Shown: positions 35,660 through 45,298, counted from the stretch's first letter. The stretch is DNA of 58,243 nucleotides from Mesorhizobium sp. B2-4-15 (GCF_006658505.1 NZ_VFUZ01000032.1:1-58243); one strand, 5' to 3'. Made by a program: numbers and translations. The notes: a model not told the origin generated them from the sequence alone.

Positions 35660-35685
35660 AACGCTGGCGGGTGCCGGTTTATTCC
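35660..35685 (-). promoter_or_regulatory. Putative ECF-type autoregulatory promoter (GGAAT-N17-CGTT)
   Basis: On the minus strand GGAATAA (-35, 35679-35685) is separated by 17 bp from CGTTGTCT, whose CGTT is 35660-35663. This resembles ECF promoters of Alphaproteobacteria and sits about 115 bp before the sigma-factor ATG, in the only spacer available to drive the sigma/anti-sigma pair. Confidence 0.55.
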
Positions 35686-35707
35686 CGGCTGGATCGAATT
35701 TCCCCCG

Positions 35708-38470
35708 TCATTGCTCGTCTACAGATACCGTCTCCCTCGCCGCCCGCGTCAGAAGCCGCTGGTAGAACAGGCCAATGCCGATCAGCACGGCGCCCAGGCC
35801 GATGAAGGACAGCGCCCTCAGCACGCCTTCCAGTTCCGACATGTCGAACAGGAAGACCTTCAGCACAGCGACCGCGATCAGCACGGCGGAGGCAACGCGC
35901 AGCACCTGCGACCTCAGCCAGACGCCGGCGGTGAGCAACGCTACGCCGATGACCAGCCACAACGCCGAATAAGTGTAGGTCTCCAGCTGACCGAGTCCGC
36001 TCCACAGGCCGATGAACTCGCCCTTGAACAGGCGTCTTACCGACAGCGTGGCATAGGCGAAGGCAAGAAGAGCCGCGACCAGCGCCAGCATCGCCGAATA
36101 CCATTTCGGCCGCTTGCCTCGGGCATAGAGCGCCAACCCACCGGCGGCGACGGCCGGCAAGAGATAGGCCAGGAACAACAGGTTGAAGACCAGAATCCGG
36201 CCAGTTGATTCGTCCGTTAACACCGGATCGAGCATCAGGAAGTGCTGGACGATGACGAAAGCGGCTGAAACCACGCCGGCGGCCATCGAGCCGTAACGCA
36301 GCACCGGGCTTGGCGAGCGCCGGTCTATGGCGACCAGGATGGCGCCGGCGCCGATGGCGATCAGCGTATAGATCGCCTGCTCGGCAAGCGTTGGCGCATC
36401 GCTGTTGATGATGCCGCCATGCATCGCATGACGCACCAACATGGCAATGGCGAGCAGCGCAAACAGCGCCGCTGCCGCTTCCATGGCGAGGCGCGGGCGG
36501 CCATTGGTGGTGCGGGCGAGCTGCCAGGCGGTGAAGCCGAAAGCGAGCGCGGGTATGCCGTAGCCAAGCAGCAGCCAGTTGAACACCGGCTTCCTGGAAA
36601 GGAATTCCGCACCGACGATGGTCGGATCGAAGGCGACGCGGCCAAGCACGGCAATCACCGCGCCGACCGCAATCCAGCCGAGCACGGGATAAGAGCGCCA
36701 GCGGGTCGCCACTGCGGGCACAATGGCCGCGGCACCCAGCAGGACAGTGGTCCAGCCGGAATCGCAAGCCATGTGCAGCATCAGCAGGCAGGCGACCGCC
36801 GCGCCACCCAAGGCAAACGAAACCGCCATGCCACCCTTGAGCGGCGGCTCCTCGGCCCGCGCGACCCACTCGCCGCCAGCGGCGAAAACCACAACCAGAA
36901 GAGCTGCGACGGCGGCATAGGCAAAATCGCGGTCGAGATCGCCAAAGGTGAACCACAGCGCCAGCAGGATGACCAGCGGCACGATAACGCCCCATGCCGC
37001 CCATGAGGCGGCGCGGATCTGTGTTGCGGCGGCAAATCTTCGCGCCGCCCAGAGTCCGGCGCCAATGAAGACGAGGCCCAACGCGAGGCCAATGCGCAAT
37101 GTCAGCGTATTGGCGATGGCCAAAGGCGAGCCATCAACGCCCAAGAAGCCACCCGAAAAGTCGGAAGTGATCGAGGTCGGCGGGATGATGCCGAGATAGA
37201 TCAGCACCGTCGCCAGTCCGGCGGCGTAGAGCAGCGGCAGCGCCAGCGGGCGGTAGAGCGCGACGGCCACCATCGCGGCAAGCAACCCCGCGCCCGGCAA
37301 GGCATAGCCGGCAGCGGCAAAGACCGGGTCGACCGACAGGCCCAGCGCAGAGAATGCGATGAACAAGCCAGGCACGATGGATGGCCAGTCGAATGCCTTG
37401 GCCGGTTCGGTTTCGCCGCCACGGCGGCCGAGCCAGGCAAAGGCGAGTACGGCGAGCGTGACGGCGTCGATGAACAGGATGGCGGAGAGGTTCGCGCCTG
37501 GCGCATCCATCATGTAAAGGACGGTCCAGATGCCCGTGCCGGCAAAAGCGGCCGCCATCAGCAATTTCCAGTCGCGCATGCGAGCGATAACGCCTGTGGC
37601 GGCCAGCACGATGGCGAGATAGCCGAACAGCGCCCAGGGATTGGGCGCCTGCGAGGCAACCAGCATTGGGGTTACAATGGCGCCGACGAGGCCGATGCCG
37701 GCCAGCGCTTGGCCGTGGACGAGAGCGGCGGCAATGGTGGCGATGCCGATGGCACCGAGCAACGTGAAGGCAAGTGCCGGCCCGATGAAGCCGTAGATGC
37801 CGTGAGCGGCATAGACAGCGCCGAACAGGATGAAGGCGCCGGCCGCCGTCAGGACCGCCGGAATGTAGGCGCCGGCCGCACCTTGCACCGGCACCTTGAA
37901 GCCGGTGCGGCGAATGAACTCGCCAGCGGCAACCAGCACCACCCCAAGCACCGCCGCCATGGTGAGCCGCACGCCGGGGCCGAAAATGCCGGCCTCGATG
38001 GTGTAGCGAATCAGGAACAGCCCGCCCAGTGCCAGCGCGATGCCACCGACCCAGACGGCCCAGCGGGTGCCGAGCGCCGTTTCGACGTCGGACTGGCGAG
38101 CAGCTTTCGCAGCGGCTGCCGGCGCGGCAGGTTCCGTTGCCTTCTGTGCCGCCTCGCCTGGGTTCCACGGGCCAGCCAGGACCTCGCCGGTCAGAGCTTC
38201 CACTTCCGTGGCCGGCCCCTGCGCGGTGATCGGCTCGCCCGCCGCCGGCGAGGCGATATCGGCGGCCGCCACTGCCACCGGCGCCTCGTCCAACTTGCCA
38301 TCGGCCGCAGCCTGTTCGGTCGGCTTGGCCATCGGCGGCGCAGCGCCTGAGAGCACAAGGCTACGCAGGGCGCCAAGTTCGCGCTCGATCAGGCCGATGC
38401 GGTTCTGCTGGCGCGACATGATGACAAACAGGGCGATGATGGCGACAAGGCCGATCAGGTTCTCAAACAT
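35708..38470 (-). CDS. DUF2339 large polytopic membrane protein
   Basis: 920 residues. One N-terminal helix (MFENLIGLVAIIALFVIM), an Ala/Pro-rich linker, then SDVETALGTRWAVWVGGIALALGGLFLIRY, the typical DUF2339 entry, and more than 20 predicted helices. Size and layout fit the family. Function unknown; similar proteins are found in many proteobacteria. Same strand as the downstream sigma factor but separated by about 160 bp. Confidence 0.88.
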   Translation of the reverse strand: MFENLIGLVAIIALFVIMSRQQNRIGLIERELGALRSLVLSGAAPPMAKPTEQAAADGKLDEAPVAVAAADIASPAAGEPITAQGPATEVEALTGEVLAGPWNPGEAAQKATEPAAPAAAAKAARQSDVETALGTRWAVWVGGIALALGGLFLIRYTIEAGIFGPGVRLTMAAVLGVVLVAAGEFIRRTGFKVPVQGAAGAYIPAVLTAAGAFILFGAVYAAHGIYGFIGPALAFTLLGAIGIATIAAALVHGQALAGIGLVGAIVTPMLVASQAPNPWALFGYLAIVLAATGVIARMRDWKLLMAAAFAGTGIWTVLYMMDAPGANLSAILFIDAVTLAVLAFAWLGRRGGETEPAKAFDWPSIVPGLFIAFSALGLSVDPVFAAAGYALPGAGLLAAMVAVALYRPLALPLLYAAGLATVLIYLGIIPPTSITSDFSGGFLGVDGSPLAIANTLTLRIGLALGLVFIGAGLWAARRFAAATQIRAASWAAWGVIVPLVILLALWFTFGDLDRDFAYAAVAALLVVVFAAGGEWVARAEEPPLKGGMAVSFALGGAAVACLLMLHMACDSGWTTVLLGAAAIVPAVATRWRSYPVLGWIAVGAVIAVLGRVAFDPTIVGAEFLSRKPVFNWLLLGYGIPALAFGFTAWQLARTTNGRPRLAMEAAAALFALLAIAMLVRHAMHGGIINSDAPTLAEQAIYTLIAIGAGAILVAIDRRSPSPVLRYGSMAAGVVSAAFVIVQHFLMLDPVLTDESTGRILVFNLLFLAYLLPAVAAGGLALYARGKRPKWYSAMLALVAALLAFAYATLSVRRLFKGEFIGLWSGLGQLETYTYSALWLVIGVALLTAGVWLRSQVLRVASAVLIAVAVLKVFLFDMSELEGVLRALSFIGLGAVLIGIGLFYQRLLTRAARETVSVDEQ

Positions 38471-38553
38471 GGCGGTTCCCTCAAACCAGGCCAGTTTTCA
38501 CTGACGTTTCGTCTCACTGACATTCAAATGCGGCGGCCAGGCGGCTGGAAAAC

Positions 38554-39073
38554 TCAACCCGCCGCCAGATTGGCGGCCGGAAATACCGAACATGTCTCGG
38601 TGTCGAAAGCCAGAAGCTTGCCGCTGGCATCCTTCGGCGTCGCTTCCGAAACAGCAAGCGTGCGGCCCTTGTGGACCACTTTGCCTTCGCAGACCACCTC
38701 GCCTGTCCTGGGCATGATCGGCCGCGTGAGGTTCACCTTGAATTCCGCGGTGGTGTAGGCCTCGCTCTTTTCGAGCAGCGTCTGCACGGCGCAGGGCAGT
38801 GCCGAATCAAGCAGCGTCGCCGCCCAGCCGCCGTGTACGCCACCCGACGGGGTTGAGGTGGCGCTCATTCGGCACGCCGCGGAACACGGCGCGGCCTTTC
38901 TCTACTTCAGTTAACGCGAAGCTGAGTTGATAGGAGATCGGCGGTGCCGGATATTTGCCGTCGATAATGCGCTGCAGAAGTTCGAGGCCGGTATATTTCG
39001 TTATGTCGGCGTGCGGGATTGTGCCGAGGCCGAGCGGCGAGACCCGGCCCGGATAGAGCTCGACTTCGCTCAT
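38554..39073 (-). pseudogene. PaaI-type hotdog thioesterase with a +1 frameshift
   Basis: The reading frame from 39073 (MSEVELYPGRVSPLG...) reaches VPNERHLNP and then runs off frame to a stop. The next frame resumes exactly at GGVHGGWAATLLDSALPCAV and continues normally to 38554. Removing one base from the short runs at 38843-38845 or 38849-38852 restores NPxGGVHGGW, the thioesterase active-site segment. Either a real inactivating insertion or a sequencing error. The start overlaps the recO stop, as expected for an operon. Confidence 0.82.
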
Positions 39074-39831
39074 GCAGCATTGTCTCCGGCGATGGTCTTG
39101 CGTGTCGCATGGTGCTTGCGCAGTGCGGCAAGAAAACCGGTGCGGGCGTCGGGCTCGTCGATACCGCGCGGCTCATAGACGTGGCGGGTAAAGAAGAAGC
39201 CGGTCAGCCGGAAGGCATCCTCGATCGCCACCGGATCCGCGCGCAGACCGGAGCCGCGCTGCAGGAAAGCCGGCAGCACCAGCATCTTGCCGTGCCATGG
39301 CGCGCCGGCTTCGCGCGAAACCGCGCGGCCCGACTTCGGTGAGACATAGGCAAGATCCTGCCGCGTGCCGGTGGCGGCGCATTGGCTGAGGTCGAGGCCA
39401 AAGCCGAGTTCATCGAGGATCAGAAGTTCGAAGCGCGCCACCAGTTCGCCAGCCGCATCGGCATCGTCAAGATGGACGATCATCACGGCGAGCGCCTCGT
39501 AGAGGCCGCCATGGGCATCGCGCTCCGGCAGCAGGCGAAGATGCGCGGCCATGGTCTGCAGCCCATAGACAGCGACGGCGCTGTCCATCAGTCGGGCGGC
39601 GTTCATCTCGATCGCCTCGGCCTGGAACGTGCCGAGATGCTCGTCAAGGCGCGCGCGCCATAAGAGATCGACGCGGTTGCCGGGCTGGAGAACGGGCTGC
39701 TGCTTGCGCGAGCGGCCGCCACGCACGAGACCGAGATGGCGGCCATGCGCTCTGGTCATCACCTCGAGAATGGCGCTGGTTTCGCCATGTCTGCGGGTGC
39801 CGAGAATGATTCCCTCGTCGCGCCATTCCAT
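39070..39831 (-). CDS. recO: DNA repair protein RecO
   Basis: 253 residues. An OB-fold N-terminus (MEWRDEGIILGTRRHGETSA) and a helical C-terminal part with LILDELGFGLDLSQCAATG, a typical RecO stretch. Acts with RecF/RecR to load RecA at gaps. In many rhizobia it follows era, though here a porin and spacer intervene. Overlaps the thioesterase frame by 4 bp. Confidence 0.93.
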   Translation of the reverse strand: MEWRDEGIILGTRRHGETSAILEVMTRAHGRHLGLVRGGRSRKQQPVLQPGNRVDLLWRARLDEHLGTFQAEAIEMNAARLMDSAVAVYGLQTMAAHLRLLPERDAHGGLYEALAVMIVHLDDADAAGELVARFELLILDELGFGLDLSQCAATGTRQDLAYVSPKSGRAVSREAGAPWHGKMLVLPAFLQRGSGLRADPVAIEDAFRLTGFFFTRHVYEPRGIDEPDARTGFLAALRKHHATRKTIAGDNAA

Positions 39832-39908
39832 GTCTGAGCTTTCACCGATCGGATGGCGAAATCAAGATGCGGCCCAGGTGACTGGCGAATCAGCGCTCGA
39901 CCTACAGA

Positions 39909-39942
39909 TAAAAAACCGCCCGCAGCGATATGCTGCGGGCGA
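39909..39942 (-). terminator. Strong terminator of the porin gene
   Basis: On the minus strand CGCCCGCAGC pairs with GCTGCGGGCG around a short ATATC loop and is followed by GGTTTTTTATC. It begins about 20 bp after the porin stop codon. Confidence 0.88.
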
Positions 39943-39963
39943 TCTTATAGATCAGTTGGTGCT

Positions 39964-41142
39964 TTAGAACGAGCGCTGGAAGCGGAGGATACCGCCGAGG
40001 CTGCTCTTCTTGTTGGCCTTGGTCCAATTGTTGAAGTCGACGTCGCCGAACTTCCCAGCGTTCAGGTAATCGACTTCAGCCGTGACCACAAAGCCGGGCA
40101 CAACGGTATAGGCTACGTTAGCGGCGATGCCGAGGTTCTTCCAGTCGTCATAAGAGACCTGGGCATTGAACGACGTCTTGGCGTTGAACTTGTAGGTGCC
40201 GCCGCCCCAGACTGCCCAGTTGCCGCCCCACTGCTTGTAGAAGCCACGGCCGTGAGCGTCGATGACGTTACCGGCATCGTCGTTGAGGTTATTGTCCGAA
40301 CCGTAACCGCCCATGACGAACAGCGACAGTTCCTTGGTGACGTTGACGTCCAAACGAACCTTGCCGGCCACTTCCTCGTAATTGCTGTCATAGGCGACAA
40401 CACCGGTGATCGCACCCCAGTCGGCCTTGTACTTCAAGCCGCCGACGACATGCGGAACGTAGCTGTCGATGGTGCCCACCGAGCCGGCGCCTTCTTCGAG
40501 CGAGACCATGGCCGAGATGCCGTTGCCCGCGTCGAAGTAGTACTGAACGACGTTGCTCTCCTGGCCGCCATACGGAACCAGCGTATCCTGGATGACGTTG
40601 CCGGCGTAGCCGATGAACGTATCGAAAGCCGTATCGTCCTTACCGACGCGCAGGCCGCCGAGCTGGATGTAGGCGAAACGCAGCGAGAGAGACTTGTTAC
40701 GGCCCTGCCAGTCGTCCCTGCTCGTATTGGTTGGAAGTTGGTTGGTATAGTCGCCGCTGCTGTTGCCGTAGTTGAAGCGGGTCTCGGTGTAGGTCTTCAG
40801 GGTACCGAGTTCGGTCTCCTGGCCGGTCCAGGTCTTCAGCGTGAAGCGGGTGTTCTTGTAATAGGTCGAATGAGTGGTGCCGGCGTCCTGATGATCCGGG
40901 ACGTGGTTGACACCATCGAGCGAGCCGGTATCGCCGACGCCGATGTCATAACGCACATAGCCGCCGATGCGCAGGCAGGTCTCGGTGCCCGGGATGTAGA
41001 AGTAACCAGCGCCGTAGACGTCGCAGATCTTGACGTATTCGGCCGGTTCCGGTTCGGCGACGACGACGGCGTCCGCGGCGCGTGCGCCGGAGACCGCGAT
41101 CAGTGCCGCGGCTGAGCCGAGAAGGAGGCTCTTGATGTTCAT
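39964..41142 (-). CDS. Outer-membrane porin (rhizobial Omp2b/RopA-like family)
   Basis: 392 residues. Signal peptide MNIKSLLLGSAAALIAVSGA with cleavage after ARA. The mature N-terminus contains VKICDVYGAGYFYIPGTETC and LRIGGYVRYDIGVG, typical of alphaproteobacterial porins; two cysteines may form a disulfide. It ends in RFQRSF with the terminal phenylalanine used by the BAM complex. A paralogue lies at the right edge of the window. A long spacer upstream probably holds regulation. Confidence 0.93.
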   Translation of the reverse strand: MNIKSLLLGSAAALIAVSGARAADAVVVAEPEPAEYVKICDVYGAGYFYIPGTETCLRIGGYVRYDIGVGDTGSLDGVNHVPDHQDAGTTHSTYYKNTRFTLKTWTGQETELGTLKTYTETRFNYGNSSGDYTNQLPTNTSRDDWQGRNKSLSLRFAYIQLGGLRVGKDDTAFDTFIGYAGNVIQDTLVPYGGQESNVVQYYFDAGNGISAMVSLEEGAGSVGTIDSYVPHVVGGLKYKADWGAITGVVAYDSNYEEVAGKVRLDVNVTKELSLFVMGGYGSDNNLNDDAGNVIDAHGRGFYKQWGGNWAVWGGGTYKFNAKTSFNAQVSYDDWKNLGIAANVAYTVVPGFVVTAEVDYLNAGKFGDVDFNNWTKANKKSSLGGILRFQRSF

Positions 41143-41814
41143 TTTCTGACCTCTCCAGTCAAGTTAAAAAAATTAGCTTCGGATTTGTGGAAGACGGATC
41201 AATTTCGCCTCACCCCCACAGCGAAAACGGCTCGCACCGCGACCCCTTTTCGATCGCGAACATACTCACCGATCCTCAGCCTTCAATGACAATTCCATAA
41301 ATACGCCGGATTCCTGCCACAGATTAAATCCGTGTTGCACAAATAACACTAATTCATGCGCCCTCATTTTAAAAGCGGCACAAATGGCACATCGTCACAT
41401 TTATGTAATAATCCCGATTTCTTTCGCGTCTAACTTTATTTTATTGATGTTTATCTTATATGTTTCAATTGGTGATTATACGCCACCTAAGTACATTAGA
41501 AAGTATTTGCTTCCCGCCCTTGATTGGTGAGAACGGGAGTCAAATTCCGTCTGCCGCAACGGAAGAAATCGTGCCGCCCCGGACGCCACTGACCGCGTCG
41601 ACGCGCTCCAAGGCAATCAGGAACGCGGCCAAGTGCCCCGCGAGTCGCGGGAGGCTAGCGATATGCCCGTGCCGTGACGTCTCGCCTTCGATCCAACCAT
41701 GGACGGACCAATGCGAGGCATGCCCCTTCCCCCGGCACACCTATCGGCGGTGACACAGAAATGGGCAGCTGCAAAGGCGGCGCGCCAGTCTCGGCCGACG
41801 CGCCTTTCCACGCC
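41143..41814. other. 672-bp AT-rich spacer upstream of the porin
   Basis: No gene supported. The left ~320 bp are clearly AT-rich, as for a strong or regulated porin promoter and leader; I cannot pick convincing promoter boxes. The right part, next to era, holds the era terminator-like hairpin. Short frames here lack ribosome-binding sites and family features. Confidence 0.5.
41773..41807 (-). terminator. Terminator-like hairpin after era
   Basis: AAAGGC(GG)CGCGCC and GACGCGCCTTT form an imperfect GC-rich stem just past the era stop codon on the minus strand, with only a three-base T run. Acceptable but weak. Confidence 0.4.
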
Positions 41815-42735
41815 CTAATGCGGAAACTCCAGCCCCATCTCGCGGTAGCGCTCGGGATCGTCGCCCCAGTTCTCGCGCACTTTCACGAACAGGAACAGGT
41901 GCACCTTCTGCTCGAGGATGCCCGAAATCTCCATGCGCGCCGCCTGGCCGATGGCGCGGATGGTCTCGCCCTTGTGGCCGAGCACGATCTTTTTCTGGCT
42001 GTCCCGCTCGACATAGATGACCTGCTCGATGCGCACAGAGCCATCCTTTTTCTCTTCCCATTTCTCGGTCTCGATATGCGAGGAATAGGGCAACTCTTGA
42101 TGCAGCCGGAGATAGAGTTTTTCACGGGTGATTTCGGCCGCCAGCTGGCGCATCGGAAGGTCCGAAATCTGGTCTTCCGGATAGTACCAGGGGCCGGCCG
42201 GCAGCGCCTGTGCCAGATAATCGAGCAGATCCTTGCAGCCGGAGCCGGTCAGCGCCGAGACCATGAAGGTGCGCTGGAACGGCACCTTCTCGTTGGCTGC
42301 CGCGGACAGGGCCAGAAGCGCCTCTGGCTTGACCCGATCGACCTTGTTGAGGATCAGCGCCATCGGCTGGCGCACGTCCTTCAGCCGTTCGAGGATGGCT
42401 TCGGCATCGCCCCGGATGCCACGCTCGGCATCGATCAGCAAAAGCACGATATCGGCATCCTTGGCACCGCCCCAGGCAGTCGTCACCATCGCCGTATCGA
42501 GGCGCCGCCTGGGCTTGAATATGCCAGGCGTATCGACGAAGACGATCTGTGCATTGTCATGCGTGGCGATGCCGCGCACGATGGCGCGTGTCGTCTGCAC
42601 CTTATGGGTGACGATCGACACCTTGGCGCCGACCAGTTGGTTGACCAGCGTCGACTTGCCCGCATTCGGTGCGCCGATCAGCGCGACGAAGCCGGAGCAC
42701 GTGGCGGGAGCAACTGCGTTGTCTTCGGCGGTCAT
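41815..42735 (-). CDS. era: GTPase Era
   Basis: 306 residues. GTPase motifs: GAPNAGKSTL (G1), VDTPGIF (G3), NKVDRV (G4). The C-terminal KH domain contains VLGHKGETIRAIG. Binds 16S rRNA and assists 30S maturation. The start overlaps rnc by 4 bp, so the pair is translationally coupled. Confidence 0.97.
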   Translation of the reverse strand: MTAEDNAVAPATCSGFVALIGAPNAGKSTLVNQLVGAKVSIVTHKVQTTRAIVRGIATHDNAQIVFVDTPGIFKPRRRLDTAMVTTAWGGAKDADIVLLLIDAERGIRGDAEAILERLKDVRQPMALILNKVDRVKPEALLALSAAANEKVPFQRTFMVSALTGSGCKDLLDYLAQALPAGPWYYPEDQISDLPMRQLAAEITREKLYLRLHQELPYSSHIETEKWEEKKDGSVRIEQVIYVERDSQKKIVLGHKGETIRAIGQAARMEISGILEQKVHLFLFVKVRENWGDDPERYREMGLEFPH

Positions 42736-43457
42736 GCCGCGCTCCCTTCATTGACCCAGACACCCTCACGAACCAGAAGAGCCGCGGCAGCGGCCTGCTC
42801 GGCCTCGCGCTTGGATCGGCCGGTGCCGGTTGCAGGCAGAAATGCGCCAACCCTGACGCTGATGGTGAACAGCGGATCATGGTCCGGCCCCTCGCGGCTG
42901 TCGATCTGATAGGCAGGAACCGCGCTCGCCGCCTGGTGCGCCCATTCCTGCAATTCGGTCTTGGCGTCGCGGCGTGCCGCACCCGAGGCCTGCGAACGGG
43001 GCTGCCAGTATTTGTGGATGAAAGAACGCGCCGCCTCCAGCCCACCGTCAAGGTAGAGCACGGCGATCAGCGATTCCAGGGCGTCGGCCCGCAGATTGAC
43101 GCGCTTGCGCCCTTCGAGCCCGCGCACATCCGATCCGGCACGGATCAGGTCCGGCAGCCCTATGTCCTCCGCGATCTCGGAAAGCGCCTCGGCATTGACC
43201 AGCGCATTGAGGCGCAGTGACAGTTCGCCTTCCGCCGCGTCGGGAAACGCGGCCAGCAACATGTCGGCAACGATCAGGCCGAGAACCCGGTCACCGAGAA
43301 ATTCGAAACGCTCATAGTCGGTGCCGGCATTGGCGCCGCGTGCACTGGCATGGGTGAGCGCGCGCTGCAGACGCTGGCGGTCTGCAAAGGCATGGCCCGT
43401 GCGTTCCACAAGCGCTTCGGCGAGCGCATCGGCGGTCAACCGCTTCGTTACCGCCAT
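42732..43457 (-). CDS. rnc: Ribonuclease III
   Basis: 241 residues. The signature ERFEFLGDRVLG (usual ERLEFLGDRVL) carries acidic catalytic residues. The C-terminal dsRNA-binding domain ends with RSKREAEQAAAAALL. Processes rRNA precursors and structured mRNAs. Lies 4 bp after lepB and overlaps era. Confidence 0.96.
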   Translation of the reverse strand: MAVTKRLTADALAEALVERTGHAFADRQRLQRALTHASARGANAGTDYERFEFLGDRVLGLIVADMLLAAFPDAAEGELSLRLNALVNAEALSEIAEDIGLPDLIRAGSDVRGLEGRKRVNLRADALESLIAVLYLDGGLEAARSFIHKYWQPRSQASGAARRDAKTELQEWAHQAASAVPAYQIDSREGPDHDPLFTISVRVGAFLPATGTGRSKREAEQAAAAALLVREGVWVNEGSAA

Positions 43458-43461
43458 GACC

Positions 43462-44211
43462 CTAGTTGACGAAATGGAACAGGCGCGAAACGCGCATCAG
43501 CGACGGCCATTTCCAGATTTCGAGCGGGCTTGCCTTGCCGGCGATCGAGAAGAAGACAAGGTTGGCGCGGCCAACCAGATTCTCGGCGGGAACGTAGCCG
43601 ACGGTGAACCGGCTGTCGGCGGAATTATCCCTGTTGTCGCCCATCATGAAATAGTGGCCGGGCGGCACGTCGAATTCCCGGGTGTTGTCGCCGATCGAGT
43701 TCGGCGACAGATCGAGCGTGTCGTAGCTGACGCCGTTAGGCAATGTCTCGCGGTAGACGTCGATCGGATAATCCTTTTCCGTGATGTCGGGATTGTCGAT
43801 CTGGCCGGTCTTCACGCGCGGCACGCCGGCGCCGTTGATGAACAGCTGCCCATCCTTCATCTGGATCTTGTCACCAGGCAAGCCGACCACGCGCTTGATG
43901 TAGTCAACGGACGGGTCCGGCGGGAACTTGAACACCACCACGTCGCCACGCTTGGGCTCGGAGCCCCAGATACGGCCCGAAAAGATGTCGGGCCCGAAAG
44001 GCAGCGAATAGCGCGAATAGCCGTAGGACCATTTGGTGACGAACAGATAGTCGCCTTCCAGAAGCGTCGGCCGCATCGATCCCGACGGGATCGAAAAGGG
44101 CTGAAACAAGAGCGTGCGGATAACCAGCGCGAGCAAGAGCGCCTGGACGATGACGCTGACGGTTTCGCCAAGCCCGCCGGATTTCTTCTGGGATTTTTCA
44201 GCCACGCTCAT
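43462..44211 (-). CDS. lepB: Signal peptidase I
   Basis: 249 residues. An N-terminal membrane helix (VSVIVQALLLALVIRTLLF) is followed by FSIPSGSMRPTLLEGD with the nucleophile serine and DYIKRVVGLPGD with the general-base lysine. Cleaves signal peptides at the outer face of the inner membrane. Middle gene of acpS-lepB-rnc-era. Confidence 0.96.
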   Translation of the reverse strand: MSVAEKSQKKSGGLGETVSVIVQALLLALVIRTLLFQPFSIPSGSMRPTLLEGDYLFVTKWSYGYSRYSLPFGPDIFSGRIWGSEPKRGDVVVFKFPPDPSVDYIKRVVGLPGDKIQMKDGQLFINGAGVPRVKTGQIDNPDITEKDYPIDVYRETLPNGVSYDTLDLSPNSIGDNTREFDVPPGHYFMMGDNRDNSADSRFTVGYVPAENLVGRANLVFFSIAGKASPLEIWKWPSLMRVSRLFHFVN

Positions 44212-44288
44212 GTCGTCCTCGATTGTGCGTTGGATGTATAGAGTCTCGGCGCGCGCTGGGCAACGTCAATGCCGGTCGTCAAATGCAA

Positions 44289-44702
44289 TCAATGTGGCGC
44301 TTGTTCGACGGGCAGCGCCTCGATGATCACAAAGGCTTGAGCAAGCGGGAAATCGTCCGTGATCGTGAGGTGGATCGCTGCCCGATGCCCTCGGGGCAGG
44401 ATTTTTTCCAGTCGTGCCAAGGCTCCGCCGGTCAGTGCCATCGTCGGCGCACCGCTGGGCAGATTGACGACGCCCATGTCGCGCCAAAAGACACCTTGCG
44501 CCAGACCAGTACCCAGCGCCTTGGCGCAAGCCTCCTTGGCGGCGAAGCGCTTGGCGTAGGAGGCGGCGCGAGCACGCCGATTCTCCGAACGCGCCTGCTC
44601 AACCTCGGTATATATTCTCTGGATGAAACGCTGGCCGTGACGCTCCAGCGACTTCTCAATGCGCGTGATGTCGATCAGGTCACTGCCGATGCCAATAATC
44701 AT
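44289..44702 (-). CDS. acpS: Holo-[acyl-carrier-protein] synthase
   Basis: 137 residues. MIIGIGSDLIDITRIE gives the metal-binding Asp and YAKRFAAKEACAKALGTG the KE(x)3 motif. Transfers phosphopantetheine from CoA to ACP. Overlaps the upstream DUF2062 gene by 4 bp. Confidence 0.95.
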   Translation of the reverse strand: MIIGIGSDLIDITRIEKSLERHGQRFIQRIYTEVEQARSENRRARAASYAKRFAAKEACAKALGTGLAQGVFWRDMGVVNLPSGAPTMALTGGALARLEKILPRGHRAAIHLTITDDFPLAQAFVIIEALPVEQAPH

Positions 44703-45298
44703 CGTGCGGCGGAGCCGATGCTTCCCGTAGAATGGGACGACTGCTCACGGCGGCTTGCGCGCTCGGCCAGCCGCTTGCGCCTTTGCGCACGGAAGACCTT
44801 CATGCCCCAGCGGGTGATACCGTAAAATACGAGACCGAACACCAGCCCGAGCGGCACCGCGCCGATCAGCATCGGCTCGAGCACCGGATGCCATAGTTTC
44901 GCGAAGGAGAGCGTGTGCAGCATCTCGCCCAGATGCGCCGGCGGACCATGTGTCGGCAGGCGATCATGCAGGATGAGTTTGCCGGTTTCCCAGGACGCGC
45001 CCCAGAGCAGCGGAAAGGTCAGCGGATTGCCGAAGAAAACGGCGCCGAGCGCCGCCGCCACCAGATTGCCGGCGATCACCCAGCACAGAACGGCGGCAAT
45101 GATGAAATGGAACCCCACGGGAAAGAACGAAGCGAAGACACCGGCCGCGACACCGGCCGCCACCGCGTGCGGCGTGGCCTTCAGCCTCAGGATGCGCTTG
45201 GAGAAATACTGCAGCGAACGCGAAAACGAACGGCGCGGCCATAGATAGGTGCGCACCCGCTCGAGAAGGCCATCAGGCTTGCGGCGACGAAAAAGCAC
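44699..45298 (-). CDS. DUF2062 membrane protein
   Basis: 199 residues with a GTG start. Three or so hydrophobic helices, including AAGVAAGVFASFFPVGFHF and the DUF2062 hallmark FFGNPLTFPLLWGASWETG. The function is unknown. The usual partner of acpS-lepB in rhizobia; coupled to acpS by a 4-bp overlap. Confidence 0.86.
   Translation of the reverse strand: MLFRRRKPDGLLERVRTYLWPRRSFSRSLQYFSKRILRLKATPHAVAAGVAAGVFASFFPVGFHFIIAAVLCWVIAGNLVAAALGAVFFGNPLTFPLLWGASWETGKLILHDRLPTHGPPAHLGEMLHTLSFAKLWHPVLEPMLIGAVPLGLVFGLVFYGITRWGMKVFRAQRRKRLAERASRREQSSHSTGSIGSAAR

Noticed and set aside
38554..39073. Programmed ribosomal frameshift in the thioesterase gene
   Set aside because: No slippery heptamer or downstream structure is evident and the family has no precedent; a plain insertion or sequencing error is simpler.
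41460..41753. 97-codon gene upstream of era
   Set aside because: No ribosome-binding site, no domain, and competing frames on the other strand are equally open.
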